64,000 bases of DNA from Kitasatospora albolonga (GTDB lineage: Bacteria; Actinomycetota; Actinomycetes; Streptomycetales; Streptomycetaceae): the NCBI GenBank assembly GCA_002082585.1, contig CP020563.1, positions 6,194,001 through 6,258,000 on the forward strand. Reading direction: 5' to 3'. Numbering within the stretch: position 1 is the first letter of the stretch; each line of letters begins with the position of its first letter. The position numbers were made by a program, and so were the translations under genes. Positions 34,439 to 45,399 of the stretch are shown in pieces. The notes below the pieces were generated by a model. The model was not told the origin of the DNA. It worked only from the letters and a program-made list of their open reading frames with translations, and did no database searches.

Positions 34439-35150
34439 TCAGGCGTGGGCCACTTGCCAGCTCCGGGCCCGCTCGTCGAGCTGAACGGCAGCCCCGACTC
34501 CGCGGCGCTCGAAGACGGCGAGTCGGCGGCGGATACCGGCGACCTGCTTGACGGCGCGGTCGGAGTAGACCCCTTCGAAACCGCCGATGGCCTTTTCCCA
34601 AGTGCGGCAGGCCATTTCCAGGTGGCCTTGAGCGGCCTGCTCCCTGCCCTGCGCGGCGAGCGACAGGGCGGTGATGCGGGACAGGCTTCCGCCGTTGGTG
34701 CTGCCGTAGCTGCGCGCGGCGGCAGCGTACTGCTTCTCGGCGTTGGAATGATCGCGAAGGACCCGGAAGATCTTCGCCGCATGGGTGTCGACGGCGGCGC
34801 GTGGCGTGCCGGACAAGGTGAGCCAGTACGGCATCTCGTCGCCCTCCCCCCGGACCGCCAGATCCTGCGCACGGCGAACCTCGGCGACGGCTTCTGCACC
34901 CTGACCGGCGTGCGCGAGGGCACGGGCGCGGCAGATGACGAGCATCGACAGTATCCCCGGCCCGGCGTGGCCCTTGGCGACGTCGAGGGCGGTGTCGGCA
35001 AGGTCGAGGGTGTGGTCCGGCTGGGAGATGTCCAGCCCGTTGTGGGCCATGATCCGGAGAATCCACGCCTGGTGGAGGGGGTTGTCGGCCTCACGGGCCA
35101 GACCGAGTGCCTGGAGGTAGTAGCGCTGGGCCAAGCCGTGCTCGCCGGCT
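34439..35150 (-). pseudogene. XRE/TPR transcriptional regulator, C-terminal fragment
   Basis: About 237 residues of a TPR-rich C-terminal half as found in Streptomyces XRE-family regulators: AGEHGLAQRYYLQALGLAREAD, AWILRIMAHNGLDIS, CRARALAHAGQGAEAV, IFRVLRDHSNAEKQYAAAARSYG. Homology starts abruptly near 35150; the HTH and first TPRs (about 180-200 residues in a full protein) are missing, and the frame runs straight into the antisense strand of the next remnant. It has no start codon of its own with a ribosome binding site. Codon use is less extreme in GC than the neighbours, suggesting foreign origin. Confidence 0.75.
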
Positions 35151-35949
35151 CGTACTCTCCGGGGCCGATGTGCTGGCCCTTGCCCTGGCCGCCGCACGCC
35201 TGGCCCGTGAGGTGATCCGAGGTCAGCTCCTGCGAGACGGGTGGGCTGTTCTCCACTCCTCCGCCGTGGTCCGGCCCGACGACGGGGCCACCCTCCTCAC
35301 GTTCGGCGACAAGGGGGCCGGGAAGACCACGACCGCGCTGCTCCTGGCCTCGTCCGGGTGGCAGCTCCTCGCCAACGACAGGGTGCTGGTCCGGCCTACC
35401 GGCGAACGGGACGTGGAGGTGGTGCCCTGGCCGTCCGCCGCCGCGCTCGGCCTCGGCCTGGTCCGGGCGCTCGGGTGGGACACCCCTGCGCGGGACCACC
35501 TGCGGGAGGGCGGCACCTTCCATCCGACCCAGCACGACACGGTGACGACAGCGCTCCTCGCAGGTGACTGCACGCCCCTGTGGGAGAGCGGGAGCCGTGA
35601 GCGGAAGGTCCAGGTGTTCCCGGACCAGTTCCCCGATCTGTTCGGTGTGCCGCTGGCCACCGGCGGCCGGGCCGCCGGGCTCCTTTTCCCCCGGGGCGAC
35701 GCCGATACGGCTCCGGATGTCATCGACGGTACGCGGACCCTGAGGGAGGCCGATTTCATGTCCGGGGCCACGGAGGACCGCTACCCGGACGTCTTCGAGC
35801 TGGCCCAGGGGGTGGACGGAGGGGGACGCCGGAGCGCCCGGGAGGAGGTCGCGGCCCGCCTCTCCGCGCTGCCTCACCGCGCGGTCCGTCTGAGCCACGA
35901 CGTCCCTGCGAGCGTTGCCGTGCTCCGGAAAGTCGCAGAGGCGCTCTGA
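35150..35949 (+). pseudogene. HPr kinase-like P-loop protein, N-terminally truncated
   Basis: About 265 residues of an HprK/PEPCK-fold protein. Clear homology begins near VLSGADVLALALAAARLAREV and includes VLHSSAVV, the P-loop FGDKGAGKTTTALLLASSGW, LLANDRVLV and a C-terminal helical part. The N-terminal domain is lost at the same point where the oppositely oriented TPR regulator is cut. An ATG at 35107 could start translation but would add residues encoded antisense to that fragment. The ATPase core looks intact, so residual expression cannot be excluded. Confidence 0.7.
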
Positions 35950-36042
35950 CGCCCGGGTGCTCGATGTGCCGGAGGTCGGGCACATCCGCCGAGTACGGGA
36001 AGAGGCAGGGGGACCGCCGCGGCCCCGGCCGCCTGGTTGCGG

Positions 36043-36507
36043 TCATGAGCTGGCGTGCTGGTCCTCCGCCCCGGACGCAGTCGGCTCCGTGTCGGGCGGC
36101 CGGTGACAGCCGGCGTCGTGCAGCTTGCTCAACGCCGCGTGATCATTGGACACCAGCACCTGGGCCAACCGGGCTGCCGCGGCGACCACCGCGGACCAGC
36201 CCGGTGCGTCCAGATAGACCTCGTCGCGGGCAGAGGCGCCGACCGATTCCTGTACCGCGCTGTATGCGGCACCAAGAGCTGCCATCAGCTCGACCTCCTC
36301 CATGGTGCGAAGGCACTGCCCCAGCCAAGGCAACGGATGGTCCGCATCGCAGAAGTCGTCGAAGAGCACATGCACGGTGTAGTTGAGGTCCTCGAACCGA
36401 TCCGGATCGAGCCACACTTCTCGCTGCCATGTCGGGCTGGCCAGCGCTACGACGGCAGGCACGACATGGAGGCGGTAGCGGGGCAGGGTGACACCGTGAT
36501 CCAACAC
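36043..36507 (-). CDS. Conserved hypothetical protein
   Basis: A 154-residue acidic, soluble protein. Distinct features are LPRYRLHVVPAVVALASPTWQREVWLDPDRFEDLNYTVHVLFDDFCD and a helical LMAALGAAYSAVQESVG segment. The length, a low stop density and constant GC bias support a real gene. The GTG at 36507 has no strong ribosome binding site. It lies among remnants but looks intact. The acidic character and position would suit an immunity or antitoxin-like protein, but nothing in the sequence proves this. Confidence 0.6.
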   Translation of the reverse strand: MLDHGVTLPRYRLHVVPAVVALASPTWQREVWLDPDRFEDLNYTVHVLFDDFCDADHPLPWLGQCLRTMEEVELMAALGAAYSAVQESVGASARDEVYLDAPGWSAVVAAAARLAQVLVSNDHAALSKLHDAGCHRPPDTEPTASGAEDQHASS

Positions 36508-36580
36508 GCGCCAAGAGTACGCACCTCACGATCGCTGGGCAGGTTCCGGCCGAGGGAGCTTGCCCGCACCGCGTTCGAGG

Positions 36581-36871
36581 TCAGCCGCGTACCAGGGAGA
36601 GGGCACCACCCGCCAGGAACACGAGCCCGACGGCAGAGAGGCACCCGCCCCAGATCCGTACGGAGCGCGGGTAGCGTGGGGCGTGTTCGAAGAAGTGCAG
36701 TTCGGGGTGGTCGATGCGCCGCCGCGCGTAATGCCGCAGGATGGCGCGGTCGCCCTGGTTGGGGTTCCAGGAGGCGTTCGCGAACATCCTGGCGGCGCCC
36801 CGGTAGTCCGTTGCCAGCGCGAGTCCCGCCAGAACCATCGCGGCGCCCATCAGCAGGGGTGTCAGGGGCAT
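36581..36871 (-). CDS. Small hypothetical membrane protein
   Basis: A 96-residue protein with two membrane helices (about 3-20 and 74-93) separated by a basic cytoplasmic-type loop (NPNQGDRAILRHYARRRIDHPELHFFEHAPRYPRS). GGAGG six bases before the ATG at 36871 fixes the start; longer in-frame starts up to 37090 would cover the opposite-strand deacetylase remnant. Function unknown. Confidence 0.72.
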   Translation of the reverse strand: MPLTPLLMGAAMVLAGLALATDYRGAARMFANASWNPNQGDRAILRHYARRRIDHPELHFFEHAPRYPRSVRIWGGCLSAVGLVFLAGGALSLVRG

Positions 36872-37020
36872 GCGCGCCTCCAGGGTGGGGTGGGGTGTGG
36901 TGGGGGCACCGTACACAGCACGCCCGGTTCGTGCGATGTCCGCGCGAAACGGCGGGCGTTGCCCTTCCCGGGGCTGCGTATTGCCGTGCGGAGAGCGGGA
37001 GCAGGTCTCGGACTGCGGCC

Positions 37021-37480
37021 ATGGATGAAACCGACGCTCATGGGTCCGTCGTGCCTGCGGGGCAGGCGAGTCAGTTGCTGGGGTATGCACCCGGTGCCCG
37101 GTTGCTGATCATCAACTGCGACGACTTCGGGATGTGCCCGGAGATCAACGCTGCGGTGATCGAGTCGGTCGAGGAGGGCATCGCCAGTTCGTGCAGCCTG
37201 ATGGTCCCGTGTCCCGGTGCGGCACAGGCCATGAGAATGCCCGGTCGGCGACCGCACGTTCCGTTCGGGTCCACCTCACTCCGGTGTGCGAGATGCCGGG
37301 CCTCCGGTGGGGGCCGGTGAGCCCGAGAGAGCGGGTGCGGTCACTGCTGAACAGCGAGGGCGAGCTGTTCGCACCGACCTCCGCGGGCCGGGCGGCCCTG
37401 GAGTACGGACTCGCTGTCAGGGTCTGGCTCGAACCCGGGCGCCGGGCGATACGGGAACGGGGGCTGCCGGTCATCGACCC
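37021..37480 (+). pseudogene. ChbG/YdjC-family carbohydrate deacetylase, frameshifted and internally deleted
   Basis: The first frame encodes LLGYAPGARLLIINCDDFGMCPEINAAVIESVEEG, the N-terminal metal-site block of ChbG/HpnK-like deacetylases, up to about 37262. Homology then moves to the next frame (VHLTPVCEMPGLRWGPVSPRERVRSLL), and after SAGRAAL it jumps to a much later part (EYGLAVRVWLEPGRRAIRERGLPVIDP), so an internal segment with the catalytic His residues is missing. The C-terminus is absent. At least one frameshift and one deletion make it non-functional. Confidence 0.82.
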
Positions 37481-37482
37481 GG

Positions 37483-37531
37483 TGACCGACCGGGCCGCGC
37501 CTGTTCCCGATGACCGACCGGGCCGCGCCTG
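37483..37531 (+). repeat. Tandem duplication after the deacetylase remnant
   Basis: A 21-base sequence (TGACCGACCGGGCCGCGCCT + G) occurs at 37483-37503 and again at 37511-37531, a 28-bp period. The duplicated piece lies exactly where homology to the deacetylase ends. Confidence 0.8.
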
Positions 37532-37708
37532 GACTGGATCACCGGCTGAACCACCACCCCACCCCAGCGGCCCGTGCGCCAGGGCTGGTGCAGGTGCCGA
37601 GCAGCGGGTACACGGGTTACATACGGACCAGTAAGCAGCTCGGCTCCTACGCAGTCCGCGCGTCCGAGGGTCCGTCCGTCCTGGTGACGCCCAGCGAGGT
37701 GAGGCCCC

Positions 37709-39664
37709 ATGTCCGCACCGCACAACACCCCCCAGGTCCCCAAGGCACCCAAGGTCACCGAGCGTGAGGCGCGCAAGGTCGCCGAGGCGGCCCGGGAGCA
37801 GGACTGGCGCAAGCCCAGCTTCGCCAAGGAGCTGTTCCTGGGGCGGTTCCGGCTCGACCTGATCCACCCGCACCCCCTGCCGCCGCCCGACGACATCCGG
37901 CGCGGTGAGGAGTTCCTGGCGCGGCTGCGGGCCTTCTGCGAGGCGCACATCGACAGTGCGCGGATCGAGCGCGAGGCCAGGATTCCCGATGAGGTGGTCT
38001 CCGGGCTCAAGGAGCTCGGGGCGCTCGGGATGAAGATCGAGACGAAGTACGGCGGTCTCGGGCTCACCCAGGTGTACTACAACAAGGCGCTCGCCCTGGT
38101 CGGCTCCGCGAGCCCCGCCATCGGGGCGCTGCTCTCGGCGCATCAGTCGATCGGCGTACCGCAGCCCCTGAAGATTTTCGGCACCCAGGAGCAGAAGGAC
38201 GCCTTCCTGCCCCGGCTCGCCACCACCGACATCTCCGCGTTCCTGCTCACCGAGCCCGACGTGGGCTCCGACCCCGCCCGCCTCGCCACCACCGCCGTGC
38301 CTGACGGGAACGACTATCTGCTGGACGGGGTGAAGCTCTGGACCACCAATGGGGTTGTCGCCGATCTGCTCGTGGTGATGGCCCGGGTGCCCGCCTCCGA
38401 GGGGCATCCCGGCGGCATCACCGCCTTCGTCGTCGACGGCGACGCTCCCGGCGTCACCGTCGAGCACCGCAACGCCTTCATGGGGCTCCGCGGCATCGAG
38501 AACGGCGTCACCCGCTTCCACCAGGTCCGGGTCCCCGCCGCGAACCGGATCGGGCCCGAGGGCGCCGGGCTGAAGATCGCCCTGACCACCCTCAACACCG
38601 GGCGCCTGTCGCTGCCCGCCATGTGCGTCGGCGCCGGGAAGTGGTGCCTGAAGATCGCGCGTGAATGGTCCGCCGTACGGGAGCAGTGGGGGCGGCCCGT
38701 CGCGAAGCACGAGGCGGTCGGCGCGAAGATCTCGTTCATCGCCGCCACCACCTTCGCCCTGGAGGCGATCGTGGACCTCTCTTCGCAGATGGCCGACGAG
38801 GACCGCAACGACATCCGTATCGAGGCCGCCCTCGCCAAGCTGTACGGCTCCGAGATGGGCTGGCTCATCGCCGACGAGCTCGTCCAGATCCGTGGCGGGC
38901 GCGGCTTCGAGACCGCCGAGTCGCTCGCCGCCCGGGGCGAGCGGGCCGTCCCCGCCGAACAGATGCTCCGCGACATGCGCATCAACCGGATCTTCGAGGG
39001 CTCCACCGAGATCATGCACCTGCTGATCGCCCGTGAAGCCGTCGACGCCCACCTCAAGGTCGCCGGTGACATCATCGACCCCGACAAGCCGCTCGGTGCG
39101 AAGGCCAAGGCCGGGGCCAACGCCGCCGGGTTCTACGCCCGTTGGCTGCCCCAGCTCGTCACCGGGGCCGGGCAGCTGCCGCGTACGTACGGGGAATTCC
39201 ATCCCGCCGGGCACCGCGACCTCTCCGGGCATCTCCGGTACGTCGAGCGCTCCTCCCGCAAGCTCGCCCGCTCCACCTTCTACGCCATGTCCCGCTGGCA
39301 GGGGCGGATGGAGACCAAACAGGGGTTCCTCGGCCGGATCGTCGACATCGGCGCCGAACTCTTCGCCATGAGCGCCGCCTGCGTCCGCGCCGAGCACCTG
39401 CGCGGTGCGGGGGAGCACGGCCGGGAGGCGTACCAGCTCGCGGACGCCTTCTGTCAGCAGTCCCGGGTCCGGGTGGAGGAGCTGTTCACGCGCCTCTGGT
39501 CCAACACCGACGACCTGGACCGGCGCGTGGTGGAAGGGGTGCTGTCCGGTACGTACGCCTGGCTGGAGGAGGGCGTCATCGACCCCAGCGGCGACGGCCC
39601 CTGGATCGCGGACGCCGACCCCGGCCCCTCCGCCCGCGACAACCAGCACCGGCCCGTGCGCTGA
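37709..39664 (+). CDS. Acyl-CoA dehydrogenase family protein (long form)
   Basis: A 651-residue flavin-dependent dehydrogenase, longer than the usual 380-400. Residues about 70-450 are the ACAD core, with FLLTEPDVGSD and KLWTTNGVVADLLVV for FAD and substrate binding, REQWGRPVAKHEAVGAKI, and the C-terminal MLRDMRINRIFEGSTEIMHLLI. The extra ~200 C-terminal residues are helical, as in the very-long-chain/ACAD9-like and actinobacterial forms. It would oxidise acyl-CoA thioesters to enoyl-CoA. GAGG lies just upstream of the ATG at 37709. It is not in an obvious beta-oxidation operon. Confidence 0.9.
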   Translation: MSAPHNTPQVPKAPKVTEREARKVAEAAREQDWRKPSFAKELFLGRFRLDLIHPHPLPPPDDIRRGEEFLARLRAFCEAHIDSARIEREARIPDEVVSGLKELGALGMKIETKYGGLGLTQVYYNKALALVGSASPAIGALLSAHQSIGVPQPLKIFGTQEQKDAFLPRLATTDISAFLLTEPDVGSDPARLATTAVPDGNDYLLDGVKLWTTNGVVADLLVVMARVPASEGHPGGITAFVVDGDAPGVTVEHRNAFMGLRGIENGVTRFHQVRVPAANRIGPEGAGLKIALTTLNTGRLSLPAMCVGAGKWCLKIAREWSAVREQWGRPVAKHEAVGAKISFIAATTFALEAIVDLSSQMADEDRNDIRIEAALAKLYGSEMGWLIADELVQIRGGRGFETAESLAARGERAVPAEQMLRDMRINRIFEGSTEIMHLLIAREAVDAHLKVAGDIIDPDKPLGAKAKAGANAAGFYARWLPQLVTGAGQLPRTYGEFHPAGHRDLSGHLRYVERSSRKLARSTFYAMSRWQGRMETKQGFLGRIVDIGAELFAMSAACVRAEHLRGAGEHGREAYQLADAFCQQSRVRVEELFTRLWSNTDDLDRRVVEGVLSGTYAWLEEGVIDPSGDGPWIADADPGPSARDNQHRPVR

Positions 39665-39678
39665 GTCCCACCACGTAC

Positions 39679-39712
39679 AGGGGGCGCGCCCGTACGCCGG
39701 TGCGCGCCCCCT
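39679..39712 (+). terminator. Hairpin terminator after acyl-CoA dehydrogenase gene
   Basis: Perfect 11-base arms with a 12-base loop, 15 bases after the stop and 70 bases before dxr. Confidence 0.75.
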
Positions 39713-39781
39713 CTGCACCCAATCCGCGCCCCACCGGGACGCGCTGTCCACGCACACAGCCGGAGCGGCAACAATGGAGGC

Positions 39782-41035
39782 ATGAGCGACAGCCCCGCCC
39801 CCCTCGCCGATCCGCATCTTCTCTTCGACACCGCGGACGGCCGCCGGGATCTCGTGATCCTCGGCTCCACCGGGTCCATCGGCACCCAGGCCATCGACCT
39901 GGTCCTGCGCAACCCCGACCGCTTCCGGGTCACCGCGCTCTCCGCCGCCGGAGGCCGGACCGCCCTCCTCGCCGAGCAGGCCCACCTCCTGCGGGTGAAC
40001 ACGGTCGCCGTCGCCGACCCCGGCGCGGTCGGAGGACTGCGCGAGGCGCTGCGTGAGCGGTACGGGGCCGGGGAGCCGCTCCCCGAGATCCTCGCCGGGC
40101 CCGACGCGGCGGCCACGCTCGCCGCGAGCGAGTGCCACACCGTGCTCAACGGGATCACCGGCTCCATCGGGCTCGCCCCGACGCTGGCCGCGCTGAAGGC
40201 GGGCCGCACGCTCGCCCTCGCCAACAAGGAGTCGCTCATCGTCGGCGGCCCGCTGGTGAAGGCGCTCGCCGCCCCCGGCCAGATCATCCCGGTCGACTCC
40301 GAGCACGCCGCGCTCTTCCAGGCCCTGGCGGCCGGTAAACGCGCCGACGTCCGCAAGCTCGTCGTCACCGCGTCCGGCGGGCCCTTCCGGGGCCGTACGC
40401 GCGAGGAGCTGGCCGACGTCACCCGCGAGCAGGCACTCTCCCACCCCACCTGGGCGATGGGACCGGTCATCACGATCAACTCCGCGACGCTCGTCAACAA
40501 GGGTCTTGAGGTCATCGAGGCGCACCTCCTCTACGACATCCCCTTCGACCGCATCGAGGTCGTGGTCCACCCGCAGTCCTACGTCCACTCCATGGTCGAG
40601 TTCACCGACGGCTCGACCCTCGCCCAGGCCACCCCGCCGGACATGGGCGGCCCCATCGCCATCGGCCTCGGCTGGCCCGAGCGGGTCCCGGACGCGGCCC
40701 CCGCCTTCGACTGGTCGACGGCCTCCACCTGGGAGTTCTTCCCGCTGGACACCGAGGCGTTCCCGTCGGTCGGCCTCGCCCGGCACGTCGGTACGCTCGG
40801 CTCCACGGCACCCGCCGTCTTCAACGCGGCCAACGAGGAGTGCGTCGACGCCTTCCTCGCCGGACAGCTGCCCTTCAACGGAATCATGGATACGGTCACC
40901 GCTGTGGTGTCCGAACACGGCACCCCCGCCCCGGGAACCCCGCTCAGCGTCGCGGACGTCCTCGAAGCGGAAACCTGGGCCCGCGCACGGGCCCGGGAAC
41001 TCTCGGCGAAAGCGACAGCGGAGGCGCGCGCATGA
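39782..41035 (+). CDS. dxr: 1-deoxy-D-xylulose 5-phosphate reductoisomerase
   Basis: A 417-residue enzyme converting DXP to 2-C-methyl-D-erythritol 4-phosphate with NADPH, the committing step of the MEP isoprenoid pathway. The NADPH motif [22 protein letters not shown](V)GG, the metal/substrate residues of [10 protein letters not shown] and the ATVNKG-like [16 protein letters not shown] are all visible. It opens the transcription unit dxr-rseP-ispG; its stop overlaps the rseP start (ATGA). Confidence 0.97.
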   Translation: MSDSPAPLADPHLLFDTADGRRDLVILGSTGSIGTQAIDLVLRNPDRFRVTALSAAGGRTALLAEQAHLLRVNTVAVADPGAVGGLREALRERYGAGEPLPEILAGPDAAATLAASECHTVLNGITGSIGLAPTLAALKAGRTLALANKESLIVGGPLVKALAAPGQIIPVDSEHAALFQALAAGKRADVRKLVVTASGGPFRGRTREELADVTREQALSHPTWAMGPVITINSATLVNKGLEVIEAHLLYDIPFDRIEVVVHPQSYVHSMVEFTDGSTLAQATPPDMGGPIAIGLGWPERVPDAAPAFDWSTASTWEFFPLDTEAFPSVGLARHVGTLGSTAPAVFNAANEECVDAFLAGQLPFNGIMDTVTAVVSEHGTPAPGTPLSVADVLEAETWARARARELSAKATAEARA

Positions 41036-42342
41036 GTCTGACCTCGATCCTGCTGACGGTCCTGGGGATCGCCGTCTTCGTCGTGGGCCTGCTGTTCTCC
41101 ATCGCCTGGCACGAGCTGGGCCACCTCTCCACGGCCAAGATGTTCGGCATCCGGGTCCCGCAGTACATGGTCGGATTCGGCCCCACGCTCTGGTCGAAGC
41201 AGAAGGGCGACACCGAGTACGGCATCAAGGCCATCCCGGCGGGCGGCTACATCCGCATGATCGGGATGTTCCCGCCCGGCGCCGACGGCCGCCTCGAAGC
41301 CCGCTCCACCTCACCGTGGCGCGGCATGATCGAGGACGCCCGCTCCGCCGCGTACGAGGAGCTCGAACCCGGCGACGAGAAGCGGCTCTTCTACACGCGC
41401 AAGCCGTGGAAGCGCGTCATCGTCATGTTCGCCGGTCCCTTCATGAACCTGATCCTCGCCGTCGCGATCTTCATGGGCGTCGCGATGACCTTCGGCTTCC
41501 AGACGCAGACCACCGAGGTCGCCGGGGTCCAGCAGTGCGTGATCTCGCAGAGCGAGAAGCGCGACACCTGCAAGAGCACCGACCCGGTCTCCCCGGCCAA
41601 GGCCGCGGGGCTGAAGGAAGGCGACAGGATCGTCGCCTTCGACGGGCAGAAGGTCACCAACTGGGCCGCGCTCTCGGAGCGCATCCGCAACACCATCGGC
41701 CCCGCCACCATCACCGTCGAGCGCGGCGGCCAGGAGGTGACCCTCAACGCCGTCCTGCGCGAGAACGCCGTCGCGAAGAAGGACGCCAGGGGTGACGTCA
41801 TCCCCGACCAGTACATCAAGGCGGGTTACCTCGGCTTCGCCGCCCAGACGGAGATCGTGCCGCTCGGCTTCGGTGACTCCGTCGTGCGCATGGGCGACAT
41901 GATCGAGAACGGTGTCGACGCGATCATCGCGCTGCCCTCCAAGATCCCCGACCTGTGGAACGCGGCCTTCAGCGACGGCCAGCGCGCCGACGACTCGCCG
42001 GTCGGCGTGGTGGGCGCGGCCCGGATCGGCGGCGAGGTGATGAACCTCGACATCCCGGCGCAGAACCAGGTCGCGATGATGCTGTTCCTGCTCGCGGGCT
42101 TCAACCTGTCGCTGTTCCTGTTCAACATGCTGCCGCTGCTCCCGCTGGACGGGGGGCACATCGCGGGCGCGCTCTGGGAGTCGCTGCGGCGCAATCTGGC
42201 CAAGGTCTTCCGGCGCCCGGACCCGGGCCCGTTCGACGTGGCCAAGCTGATGCCGGTCGCCTATGTGGTCGCCGGACTCTTCATCTGCTTCACGCTGCTG
42301 GTCCTGGTGGCCGACATCGTGAACCCCGTCAAGATCAGCTGA
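41032..42342 (+). CDS. rseP: Site-2 intramembrane metalloprotease RseP/Rip1 type
   Basis: A 436-residue zinc protease that cleaves membrane-bound anti-sigma factors inside the bilayer. H27ELGH31 in the first helix and the distal [12 protein letters not shown] motif supply zinc ligands; a PDZ domain lies between (about 175-260: [23 protein letters not shown]). Four membrane helices are evident. In mycobacteria the homologue Rip1 is encoded in the same dxr-rip-ispG order. Start ATG at 41032 overlaps dxr by four bases. Confidence 0.95.
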   Translation: MSLTSILLTVLGIAVFVVGLLFSIAWHELGHLSTAKMFGIRVPQYMVGFGPTLWSKQKGDTEYGIKAIPAGGYIRMIGMFPPGADGRLEARSTSPWRGMIEDARSAAYEELEPGDEKRLFYTRKPWKRVIVMFAGPFMNLILAVAIFMGVAMTFGFQTQTTEVAGVQQCVISQSEKRDTCKSTDPVSPAKAAGLKEGDRIVAFDGQKVTNWAALSERIRNTIGPATITVERGGQEVTLNAVLRENAVAKKDARGDVIPDQYIKAGYLGFAAQTEIVPLGFGDSVVRMGDMIENGVDAIIALPSKIPDLWNAAFSDGQRADDSPVGVVGAARIGGEVMNLDIPAQNQVAMMLFLLAGFNLSLFLFNMLPLLPLDGGHIAGALWESLRRNLAKVFRRPDPGPFDVAKLMPVAYVVAGLFICFTLLVLVADIVNPVKIS

Positions 42343-42519
42343 GCCTCCGCAGAAGGAGCCCCCGGAGGTGGCCGCCGGGTACACGCCTTGTGCCCGGTCG
42401 GTCACCATCTGGTTGACTTGTCCGTACGGTGCGTGCGCCCCGGCTCCGGTGCCGTAACCTCGAAGCCTGGAGCCCGCCGACATCGGGACCTTGATCCACA
42501 CCTTGGGGATGCACAGCGC

Positions 42520-43677
<1,158 letters not shown>

Positions 43678-43697
43678 CCTGCGCCCAACCCCGCCAT

Positions 43698-43734
43698 CAC
43701 CGCCCCGCCGGGCCCCGAGCCCGGCGGGGCGGTG
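43698..43734 (+). terminator. Hairpin terminator closing dxr-rseP-ispG
   Basis: Perfect 16-base G/C-rich arms with a 5-base loop, 20 bases after the ispG stop. Confidence 0.82.
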
Positions 43735-43840
43735 GCGTGTCCAGGACGTCCGCGGGAGCCCGCTCACGGACCCGGGCAGCGTTCGACAGCCTTGTTGGGT
43801 ACAGTGCGGAAATCAGCAGACCGCATGGTGAGGCCCCCTC

Positions 43841-44686
43841 GTGTTGACGCAGACCACCACCCGGGTCCTCGAACCCAGCGACCTCGGCGCAGCGCTCGCC
43901 ATCCTGGAGAGCGAGCCCGTGGCCAACGCCTTTGTGACGTCCCGCGTACAGGTGGCGGGGCTCGATCCCTGGCGCCTGGGCGGCGAGATGTGGGGCTGGT
44001 ACGCCGACGGCAGGCTCCGCTCGCTCTGTTACGCCGGTGCCAACTTGGTCCCCATCTGCGCCGGGCCCGAAGCCGTACGCGCCTTCGCCGACCGGGCCCG
44101 CCGGGCAGGCCGCCGCTGCTCCTCGATCGTCGGCCCCGCCGAACCCACCGCCCTGCTCTGGCGGCTCCTGGAACCGGGCTGGGGCCCCGCCCGCGAGGTC
44201 CGCGCCAACCAGCCCCTCATGGTCACCGAGAGCCCCTCCGCCGACATCACCCCCGACCCGCTCGTCCGCCGCATCCGCAAGGACGAGATGGAGATCCTGA
44301 TGCCCGCCTGCGTGGCGATGTTCACCGAGGAGGTCGGCATCTCCCCGCTGGCCGGGGACGGCGGCCTCCTCTACCAGGCCCGGGTCGCCGAACTCATCGG
44401 CTCCGGCCGCTCCTTCGCCCGGATCGACGACGGCAAGGTCGTCTTCAAGGCGGAGATCGGCGCCGCCACCCCCCAGGCATGCCAGATCCAGGGCGTCTGG
44501 GTCGCCCCCGAACACCGCGGCAAGGGCCTCTCCGAGACGGGCATGGCCGCCGTCCTGCGCTACGCCCTCGCCGATGTCGCCCCCGTCGTCAGCCTGTACG
44601 TGAACGACTACAACACCCCCGCCCGCAAGGCGTACCACCGCGTCGGCTTCCGCGAGACGGGCACCTTCATGAGCGTGCTGTTCTGA
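43841..44686 (+). CDS. GNAT acetyltransferase with DUF4081 N-terminal domain
   Basis: A 281-residue protein: an actinobacterial DUF4081 domain (about 10-115) and a GNAT domain (about 140-281) with the acetyl-CoA loop QIQGVWVAPEHRGKGLSETGMAAVL and C-terminal YVNDYNTPARKAYHRVGF. The same type of gene follows ispG in mycobacteria (Rv2867c), so the linkage is old, but the acceptor is unknown. GTG at 43841 has GAGG eight bases upstream. Confidence 0.9.
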   Translation: MLTQTTTRVLEPSDLGAALAILESEPVANAFVTSRVQVAGLDPWRLGGEMWGWYADGRLRSLCYAGANLVPICAGPEAVRAFADRARRAGRRCSSIVGPAEPTALLWRLLEPGWGPAREVRANQPLMVTESPSADITPDPLVRRIRKDEMEILMPACVAMFTEEVGISPLAGDGGLLYQARVAELIGSGRSFARIDDGKVVFKAEIGAATPQACQIQGVWVAPEHRGKGLSETGMAAVLRYALADVAPVVSLYVNDYNTPARKAYHRVGFRETGTFMSVLF

Positions 44687-44754
44687 CCCCGTACGGGGCG
44701 CTTCCCGGCCTCCGCGCGTACCGGCCCGCCCGCCCCGGCCAGTAGGGTTCCCGC

Positions 44755-45330
44755 ATGGCACCAGCAGACGCCGGGAACGGCCCCGCGAACCCCGGCATCG
44801 AGGTCGGCCCCATCGATCTGGCCGCACGCGTCGACGAAGCCCTCCATGTCCAGGCCGCCGCCTTCGGGCTGAGCCAGGACGAGATCGACGTACGCCGCCA
44901 CATCGTCCTGCGCCACCTGGACCACCCCCAGGCCCGCGCGCTCGGCGCCCTCACCCCTGACGGACGGCTCGTCGGCTTCGTCTACGGGCTGCCCAACGAC
45001 CGTACCCACTGGTGGTCCACCGTTGTCGAGCCCTACCTCCGGGCCACCGGCTCCGACGGCTGGCTCGACGACTCCTTCGTCATCACCGAGCTCCACGTCC
45101 ACCCCGGCCACCAGCGGCACGGCATCGGCCGTACCCTGATCACCACCATCACCGACGCCGTCCCGCACCCCCGCTCGATCCTCTCCGCGATCGACCGGGA
45201 CAGCCCGGCCCGCACTCTGTACGGCGCACTCGGCTACCGCGACCTGGCCCGCCAGGTCGTCTTCCCCAGCGCCCCGCTCCCGTACGCGGTCATGGGCGCC
45301 CCCCTTCCGCTGCTCGGGCCCCGGGGCTGA
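44755..45330 (+). CDS. GNAT family acetyltransferase
   Basis: A 191-residue GNAT enzyme. The acetyl-CoA P-loop-like segment is ELHVHPGHQRHGIGRTLITTI; the C-terminal ARTLYGALGYRDLARQV closes the fold. The first 20 residues are disordered. It lies 68 bases after the DUF4081 acetyltransferase and 69 before proS. Substrate unknown. Confidence 0.87.
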   Translation: MAPADAGNGPANPGIEVGPIDLAARVDEALHVQAAAFGLSQDEIDVRRHIVLRHLDHPQARALGALTPDGRLVGFVYGLPNDRTHWWSTVVEPYLRATGSDGWLDDSFVITELHVHPGHQRHGIGRTLITTITDAVPHPRSILSAIDRDSPARTLYGALGYRDLARQVVFPSAPLPYAVMGAPLPLLGPRG

Positions 45331-45399
45331 ATGGATTTCCGCCCGCCCGCACCGCACGGTTAACCTCGGGCTCACCACTTTCGCGAGCAGGAGTTCACC

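Noticed and set aside
35963..35986. Eight-base inverted repeat after the HprK-like fragment as a terminator
   Set aside because: Short stem in a decayed stretch; not strong enough to list as a functional terminator.
37145..40918. Long open frame antisense to acyl-CoA dehydrogenase and dxr
   Set aside because: Composition-driven; both plus-strand genes are fully supported by catalytic motifs.
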